A stretch of DNA of 64,000 bases from Arthrinium phaeospermum. Its lineage: Eukaryota > Ascomycota > Sordariomycetes > Amphisphaeriales > Apiosporaceae. The notes under the pieces are model-generated. The model was not told the origin of the DNA, did not search any database, and saw only the letters and a program-made list of their open reading frames with translations. Where the stretch lies: assembly GCA_006503535.1 (NCBI GenBank), contig QYRS01000010.1:124001-188000 (forward strand), written 5' to 3'. This document shows positions 57,684 through 64,000 of this stretch, piece after piece. The translations under genes were made by a program, and so were the position numbers. Position 1 is the stretch's first letter. Each line of letters opens with the position of its first letter.

Positions 57684-58481
57684 TCACGCCTCGCATTGGT
57701 CCTCGGGCCACCGGATCTCCCACCCGGTACAAGTCTTCTGCACCTCGAGGTCGCCGGGGTCGTTCTCGAACATGGGCTTGTCCATGCGCGTCTCGAAGAC
57801 CTTCTCGACGTCGAACCCTTGCTCGCGGGCCAGGTCGAAGAAGCCGAGGTCCTTCTCCTTGAGCCAGGGCCGGTAGCTGGTGAAGAAGACCCAGGCCCTG
57901 CTCTCGCGGCGCCGGCTCATGGTCATCTGGATCGTCTTGACCATGTTCTTGTGCTGCGGGTGCTTGAACAGGAGGTCGGCCAGGATCAGGATGTCGAACT
58001 TCTCGGCCGCCTGGTCAGCGCCGCCGGCCTTGTTGATGTGCGCCAGCAGAGGGGCCGGGTCGTCGGCCCACTTGTAGCCTTCGGCCACAATGTAGTCCCG
58101 CGTGGGCGTGGGCAGCAGCTCCGCGGCTTCGTCGATGTTCTTGTCGATGTTGACAATGAGGTCCTGGTCCGGGTAGTCGGTGACGACCGTCTTGCGCGCG
58201 CCCAGATGCGCCGTCACCAGACTCGGCAGGCCGCCCCCGGCGCCGATCTCCAGGACCGTCTTGCCCTTGATCAGGGGCACGTGCGTCTCGATCCATTGCG
58301 AGACGAAGCGGCTACCGTTCCAGAGGTAGTGGCCCTCGTACAGGTTGTAGCCCACCAGGTGAATGATGATCTCCTTGCCCGACGCGAGCTTGAAGACCTG
58401 CTTGGTCGGGGGCTTGGGCGGGGCAAAGTCCGCCGGTTCCTCAAAGAGGTTGGTCTGATCCAGGTCTTCCTCCAGCTCCAT
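57684..58481 (-). CDS. EFM7: Protein N-terminal and lysine methyltransferase Efm7 (Nnt1 family)
   Basis: Single exon, 265 residues from ATG 58481 (MELEEDLDQTNLFEEP). Seven-beta-strand SAM-dependent methyltransferase: motif I VLEIGAGGGLPS (about 76-87), acidic SAM ligand in VVTDYPDQDL (about 99-108), and post-II region FDILILADLLFKHPQH (about 162-177). The preceding YNLYEGHYLWNGSRFVSQWI is characteristic of the Nnt1/Efm7 subgroup, which in yeast methylates the N-terminal glycine and adjacent lysine of eEF1A. Length matches the family. A long antisense frame overlaps the whole gene and is not real. The substrate is assigned by family only. Confidence 0.88.
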   Translation of the reverse strand: MELEEDLDQTNLFEEPADFAPPKPPTKQVFKLASGKEIIIHLVGYNLYEGHYLWNGSRFVSQWIETHVPLIKGKTVLEIGAGGGLPSLVTAHLGARKTVVTDYPDQDLIVNIDKNIDEAAELLPTPTRDYIVAEGYKWADDPAPLLAHINKAGGADQAAEKFDILILADLLFKHPQHKNMVKTIQMTMSRRRESRAWVFFTSYRPWLKEKDLGFFDLAREQGFDVEKVFETRMDKPMFENDPGDLEVQKTCTGWEIRWPEDQCEA

Positions 58482-58882
58482 GGCGAGATATCTGCAAGTA
58501 TGCGGCAAGTGATGCAATGAAAAGGTCTAAAAGCTCTCTCCTCGACTTCTTGGCGGGGTTGATTTTCACCCCGCAGTGCTGATAATTCCCGTCACGATAA
58601 ATTTGGCAATTAGCTTGTCAGGGTTTTGGTGGGGTTCCGCCTGTAGCACCAAATAGCGTACAGTTTCTTCACGTTTGCGCCGCACTGTAGCGCTTCCGCC
58701 CTCAATTGGTATTAATACACATAAGGACAAAATGTACGTTGCCCTCTAATGCCATGCTCCTAGACGCTTGTTCCCTTTGAGAACACCCAGTAAAGAGAGG
58801 ACATGATGTAGTCACTAAATCAGATGGTTTGTCTGGGTAAGGAGTATGCCCCGAATGCATTCCGCCATCACCGATACTCCCC
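58482..58882. other. Intergenic: EFM7 promoter / downstream gene 3' region
   Basis: 401 bp between two minus-strand genes. Nothing distinctive beyond the presumed promoter of EFM7. Confidence 0.5.
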
Positions 58883-60085
58883 TTACCCAAACCTCTGCCG
58901 CGCGATCTCTTTGAACACGGCCATGGTGTCTTCTTCCCGCTCGCGGTACTCCCGCAGCTTCTCCTCCCGCTCTGCGGCGCGCGCTCTCTCAATCTCCTCG
59001 CGGCGGAGCTCTCGTTCCGTCTTGCGCCGCTGCTCCGCCGCCTTGGCCTGCTTGTACTCGGCCACGCTGTCGCCGCCGCCCATGAGCTCCTTGTCGTCGA
59101 CGACCTCGGCGGCGCCGGGCGACCGCTCGCGGAACGACTTGAGCTTTTCGTTGACCTCGCGCTTCTTCTCGAGCTGCCGCTCGCGCGTCCCGGCCTCGGC
59201 TCGCGGCACCAGCTCCTCGAGCCGCGCCTTCTGTTCCGCCCGGTCGGCCTTGCGCTGCTGCCGCAGCTGGGCGATCTGCTCGGCCTTGTCCTCCTCCGCT
59301 TGCTCGCGCCGGAGGTCCAGGTCCTGCAGGTTCGGGATGCCCGGCCCGGGTCGGCCAGTGGTAGTTCTGTCCCGCTTGTCAGGCATTCTGGGCCCGTAGT
59401 CATCATCGTCTTCGTCCTCATCCTCGCCCCCGTTGCCATCGAATCGAGCTTTCGGTCCCGGTGACGGACTCAGGGACCTTTGCTTCGGAACCGGCGTGGC
59501 GGATGCCTTGTCTTGCCCCACGACAGGCGCCGCAATATATGGCGTCTCGGTCTGGCAGACCTCCTGGAAGTATTCGGGGTCGTACCAGCCGTTGGCCAGA
59601 GATCCATCGTTCCACTTGCCAACGAAGCTCTTCCACCGCCCCCGGACCTCGCGCTCATCGAGTTCGTGTATTTCCTTTCCCTTTTGGATGTCGAGGTACC
59701 GCGCGAGCAAGGGCAGGAAGGCATCGTAGTCTGCTTTGGACAGAGGTCGTGCCGAGTAGGGCAGCTCGGTCGGGGCAGCGCGTGAGGTACGAGTCGAGGA
59801 GGGTCGTTGCTTAGAGGATCGATGGTGGTGATGATGGTGATGGTGGTGGCGGTGAGCCTGCTGTTGTCGCCCAGATGCGGTCGGAGACTGCGGATCTTTG
59901 TCTCGGGGGTTGCTATGCGTGTGAAGTGACCGCCTCCCTGTGGTATCGTCCTGACGCCTCTGGCGAGTCTCGCGACTAGGCGACCTCGACGCAGTGCGCT
60001 TGCGCTTCTCTGATCTTGGGCGACCGTGCTGGTTGTGGGACGCGCCGCTTTCTCGGGCGCGCCAGTGAGTCTCTTGGTCGGTCAT
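58883..60085 (-). CDS. Conserved charged fungal protein of unknown function (RS-like N-terminus, coiled coil)
   Basis: Single exon, 400 residues, ATG 60085 (MTDQETHWRARES). Residues 1-100 are Arg/Ser-rich with clustered basic motifs (SEKRKRTASRSPSRETRQRR) and a run of nine histidines (near 59822-59850). Residues about 110-175 form a conserved-looking block (LSKADYDAFLPLLARYLDIQ; ELDEREVRGRWKSFVGKWNDG; WYDPEYF). After an acidic linker, residues about 245-400 are a charged coiled coil (EKKREVNEKLKSFRE; EQRRKTERELRREEIERARA) ending in EDTMAVFKEIARQRFG. The RS-like leader suggests a nuclear, possibly RNA-related, role, but I cannot name the family. The start is the only ATG near the beginning of the frame. 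Confidence 0.78.
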   Translation of the reverse strand: MTDQETHWRARESGASHNQHGRPRSEKRKRTASRSPSRETRQRRQDDTTGRRSLHTHSNPRDKDPQSPTASGRQQQAHRHHHHHHHHHRSSKQRPSSTRTSRAAPTELPYSARPLSKADYDAFLPLLARYLDIQKGKEIHELDEREVRGRWKSFVGKWNDGSLANGWYDPEYFQEVCQTETPYIAAPVVGQDKASATPVPKQRSLSPSPGPKARFDGNGGEDEDEDDDDYGPRMPDKRDRTTTGRPGPGIPNLQDLDLRREQAEEDKAEQIAQLRQQRKADRAEQKARLEELVPRAEAGTRERQLEKKREVNEKLKSFRERSPGAAEVVDDKELMGGGDSVAEYKQAKAAEQRRKTERELRREEIERARAAEREEKLREYREREEDTMAVFKEIARQRFG

Positions 60086-60508
60086 GTTTTTCTTTTCAAT
60101 GCAATGTGATGAGGACTGCTTGTTGGCAGCGATGGATTTCCGAGGTTGCCAGGTTGCTTACCCACGCGCTTTATACAGTGGGGCCATCGGGGCCCAGTCG
60201 AGGCTAATGCCGAAGCAGCGTCCGCCTCTTTCTTTTTTTGGTAACCTGTCTGACATATCCCGACATCACAAGGCACGGCACTTAGTAACCTCGAAGGGGG
60301 CGGTTGTTAAGTTGGCGGATTTAGTTACATGCAATAACGTGTTCTTCCTTGTGAATTATTAGGATCATGTATTCGTCAAATGGGACATCGCAATCTAAGC
60401 TGAGAAACCCCTTGGGTGATGACCCTATCTGCCAAGTGATATAAGCGTAATATACATACAATATGTAGTCTAACTGCCCTTTCTCTTGCTCCTGCTCATG
60501 ACAAACTC
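60086..60508. other. Intergenic spacer
   Basis: 423 bp between two minus-strand genes. No coding signs; should contain the promoter of the charged protein and the 3'UTR of the copper-fist gene. Confidence 0.5.
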
Positions 60509-62086
60509 TCAGAGCTCAAAATCCTTCGGTTGGGTGGTGTTGGTTTCCTCTGGCGGCATGTTCTGCATCGCCTCCTGATGATGGATCGTACATCCTTCGC
60601 ACATACAGCTGTCCCCGCAGGCACAGTCCGCTTCTTTACCTCTGCATGGAATATTGATGAAGAAGTAGTGGCTGCTGTCGGGGGTTGGTGATCCTTCCTT
60701 ACTGCTAGCCGTAAATGACCCTGCTTCTGCTGCCTCTGGTGTTGAAGATGTGGTGGCGAAGGGCGAGGCGCCTTCTTGCATCGCTGAGCTTGGCATCTCG
60801 TCGGGCTGCGTGATCCAGTTGTCCTGGTGTTGAAGCTGGTATGCTTCACTGGCGTATTCACGGGTAGTCTCATTGAATGGGTGCATGCTACAGCCGAGGC
60901 AGTCGCAATCTTTGCCACAGATGCAATTGCCTTGCGCCATTGCATCTGGAGCTACTGGATAATACCCATATGATCCCATCTGCTCCCACTGTGTATAGCC
61001 CAGTGGGTTGGCATAGGTTCCATATTCCAGAGGACAGGCATTGGCCGAGTTTTGGTAGAGGCCATGGCTCTGAGGAGCTGTGGCCAGCGGTTGCTGTGGA
61101 AATTGCATGCCGATGTTAGAGGCAGAAACCGGATCGAAATCGTTCGAATCCGTACTGTTTTTTACCAGCGCTTTCGGGGCGCAACAGCTTCTTTGGGGAG
61201 GCGCCGGCATGGCATCGAGCGACGCAGACCCAGTAACGGAGGCTGGATTGAAAGTCGCACTGGACGCTTCGGAGCTGTAGCCAGCGGTTCTCTCCGGTGT
61301 CCCAGTGCCGTGACCCGGCGCGAGATTGCCATTCATCATGGGTATAGAGGAGGGATGCATACCCATGTTGCCGTTGTGCGTTGGAGGCGGCATTGTTGGT
61401 ATTGGGTAGGCGTAAGGGGCCTGGTACATGGGGCTCAACGTCGAATCGATACCCACCAAGGGAGGCTGGAATGTCTGATGGGCTTCGAAGTTCACATGGC
61501 CATGTTCGGTCAGCCCTTGGGCATTCGGGAAGCCATTGCCCATTATGTGGTAGGTAGTAGGGTCCATCCGCTCAAGCCGGTCGGCCGCTTCGTTGACACA
61601 AGACTGTCTGCGCGACGATGGTCTCCCACCAGCCTTGTTAATCCGGAACGCGGATTTTATTGGCGAAGCAAGGGACACGCCCGGAGTTACCGGCTGCTCC
61701 GTTTTGATAGGCGCTGGAACGCTGCCCGAAGTTGAACCACGATCTCCGCATTCCCCGCAACGCGTCTGCTTCGGAATGGCCACAATCATTTGTCGCGGAG
61801 TGCAATCACAGACCTGCCCCTCAATGTGTCCTGGGCAACTGGCCAATGGCCGCCCCGGCTTACGAACTGGTACCATGGGCCGATTGCTCTCATGTGAACA
61901 TTTGGTAGATCGGTGACCCCGAATGCAAGCCAAACTAGAAATTCGTGGCAAGTCAGCTCAAGAACGAACAAGATAGCCAGGTTAAGCCCTTCCGATATGT
62001 GGGAGAGAATTGCAAGACGCAAGGCAAACGGAATATGAATATCCTAATACTGACCATGCCATTTTGACTCCGTCTATCACCGGCAT
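60509..62086 (-). CDS. Copper-fist transcription regulator (Mac1/Cuf1/GRISEA-like)
   Basis: Two exons: complement(60509..61934, 62055..62086); 485 residues. The copper-fist DNA-binding domain is at the very N-terminus: C11, C14, C23, H25 (ACLACIRGHRSTKCSH) with the minor-groove KPGRP motif at 36-40; the first 10 residues and part of C11 come from the small exon. A proline/methionine-rich middle follows. Two cysteine clusters of the form CxCxxxCxCxxCxxH lie at about 348-362 (CICGKDCDCLGCSMH) and 448-462 (CACGDSCMCEGCTIH). In Mac1, Cuf1 and GRISEA such clusters bind Cu(I) and switch off activation when copper is sufficient, so this is more likely a copper-starvation activator of uptake genes than an Ace1-type detoxification activator. 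Intron donor GTCAGT, acceptor TTCTAG. Confidence 0.93.
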
Positions 62087-64000
62087 CTTGACCAACTCTC
62101 CGTCGACGGACTGGACAACAATATATTGTAAATGCTGATTTAACGGGTTGTCGTTGCGCAACAAAGTTTCACGCGCCGCCAAGCAGCCGCCCACGCAGTC
62201 GCGTTGCAGTCGACGTTGGTATATTTAACCAAAAAAAAGGTGTCTCGCCACGCGTAGCGAGTGTAGAAGTAAGCCTGGTGTATGCCAGCTTTCGACAATG
62301 CTTCCGAGTCAGACACTCTGTATATACCGGGATGTCTCGACTAAGAGGGGAGACCCAGCTGCTTACATATGTGACGACCTTGATGCCGTGCCGCTGGCGG
62401 TGACCAACAAGTCAGCGACGATTGCAGCCTCGTCGGTCTGAGGTTGGCGGTCGGATCAAGTGAGATTTTTTTTTTCTGCCTGGACAACTGACTGTTGCGA
62501 CAAGCTTAAGCGTTGTTGAGTTTGTGTCGCAATGGATGGTCTCAAAATGGGAGATGGAATGGCGCCGCCATGAGAAACAGCAACTCTGGCTGGGTAAGGG
62601 TAGAGCGCGGCGGTTGAGGGTATAAATAAGCCTGGTCCGCAGCTACTGATCTGTGTGAACCAGTATGCATATGAATGGAAGCAGGCCCGCAAGGTGATGT
62701 TGGAAGGACCAGCTGCCAGCCAAGTTGTGCGCGCCGTTCATCGGGGTTGGTGCACGAGAGCCAGCAGAGGCAAAAGACCGAGGCGCATCCTTAGCAGGAA
62801 TCTACCTTCTGACTGCCCCAGGGTCTTCTGGCGCGCTGTTTGGGAGTGTACTTAGATGAGTAAGGTTCGCGATAATGGCGGCACTGGGAGGAGTTGCGCC
62901 GGACTGGTAGTGGTGGCTGACCTCAACCTCAAGATGTTGTTGTCTTCGTTTTGGTAGAGAGTTTAGCAGCAGTACTTGTAGCATGTAGCTACCTATCTGC
63001 TGATGTCCACTAAAGCTCCCGTCTGGTCGTATTTGATCAATCAATGTTACTTAAATGCGCATGCACGTGAAATGGCTACCTACTGACGTTAGGTTAGGTA
63101 CCGAGATCCATCCTCTCCACGACTGCTTACCTTCTGCTGTGCGTGTCGGTTGAAAACGTTGGGTATCTCTCACACACTCTCTCTTCCCGGTTTTTTTTTC
63201 CCCCGTTGCGAACGTGTATGGCCAGGAATGCTACATTGTAGAATTGAATTGAGGACAGGAAGTCTAGCTGGTGTGTGCCTCTCTAGTGGGGTGCTGTTAG
63301 GTCCCTATCGACTTTCCAGTTAGGTACAAGGCAGCTAGGTGTGTGGACGCGAGCATGTTTTCATTGGTCAACCCCCCGTGAAGCTGCTACGCCGGGTTTT
63401 ATCTACGGCCTGCTCCTTCGTCTTTGGAGGGGTATCCTGATGAGTATGGTGGGGGGGGGCTGGCTGGCTGGCACTGTCACTATCGGACTAGAATATGAAC
63501 ATACCAAGGGGGCGGAAAGGGAGAAGAAGTCTGCCATCAAAGGCAATTGATGTATGTGGACAAGTGATAGCACCATTTGCACAGGAACCGCTCAGGCGGA
63601 ACGAACCCTACTGTAGGCGAATGCATTTGCCTTCCCGCCGTGTAAGGGAGGGGCCGTCTAGTCGTACGTAGTAGTAAGTACAGTAGTGGTAGGTGACTTG
63701 TGGCTGCCAATAAAAGCACCGGAAAATAGTCCGTAGCCCATCGACTTTCCCGCTTGGATTGGCTCGATTGGCCAAGTATATTCAGCTCTCAGTTCCACCA
63801 GTTGCGTGCGCATCAGACGAATCAAATGGCAATGTTCTTATTGGTACTGGCTACGGCATTCTTTATATCACGGAATGAGGTAAGTAGATAGGTGAACCCT
63901 TTCCCACGCGAAACCGTCCTGCTTGTACAGGTACTCAAATCAGGCACTCTTCTTCAATTTGGAAACTATGGAAGACAGGTACAATTCATAGTTCCATATG
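62087..64000. other. Terminal 1.9 kb: copper-regulator promoter, no further gene seen
   Basis: It should contain the promoter of the copper-fist gene. Short homopolymers (T9 at about 62466-62474, T9 at 63191-63199, G9 at about 63451-63459) and an acgttaggttaggtacc string at about 63088-63104 are present. Open frames are short and unsupported. A gene may begin beyond the right edge. Confidence 0.5.

Noticed and set aside
57618..58520. 300-codon plus-strand open frame rich in Leu, Val and Arg
   Set aside because: Antisense of the Efm7 methyltransferase. Its composition (LEDLLDVEPLLAG-like) reflects complement of Lys/Asp/Glu codons, not a real protein.

Overview
This window is a gene-dense piece of nuclear DNA from a filamentous ascomycete, most likely a Sordariomycete. 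The genes have short (about 50-100 bp) GT-AG introns. Protein families include ones largely or entirely fungal (Hse1, Atg13, copper-fist and ADR1-like regulators, GH55, a Yrb30-like protein). Intergenic DNA is rich in short TAGGT/ACCTA tracts, and there is one very TA-rich island that looks like repeat-induced point mutation. Nineteen protein-coding genes were modelled by joining exons by hand at splice sites. For most multi-exon genes the summed exon lengths close the reading frame exactly. No rRNA, tRNA or CRISPR was found.

Left part (1-16 kb, all minus strand): the 5' end of the CCR4-NOT scaffold NOT1 (running off the left edge), the PAN2 deadenylase, ATP-type PEP carboxykinase (gluconeogenesis) and the translation termination factor eRF3/Sup35 with a prion-like N-terminus. 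Three of these four act in mRNA deadenylation or translation termination. PAN2 carries an apparent one-base frameshift inside its nuclease domain.

Middle part (16-31 kb): a Yrb30-like Ran-binding protein (plus), a Snf2-family ATPase (minus), the ESCRT-0 subunit Hse1 (minus) and the autophagy initiator Atg13 (minus).

Carbohydrate-active part (31-53 kb): after a TA-rich, RIP-like relic come two adjacent same-strand exo-mannosidases (GH125 and GH92), an F-box-like protein, an AT-hook/DUF2461 protein, an ADR1-like C2H2 regulator, a gene-poor stretch of about 4.9 kb, and a secreted GH55 exo-beta-1,3-glucanase.

Right part (53-64 kb, minus strand): a PhyH-family dioxygenase, a four-helix membrane protein with a polyglutamine tail, a probable eEF1A methyltransferase (Efm7), a conserved charged nuclear-type protein, and a copper-fist regulator with two C-terminal cysteine clusters typical of copper-starvation activators. 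The last 1.9 kb has no recognisable gene.
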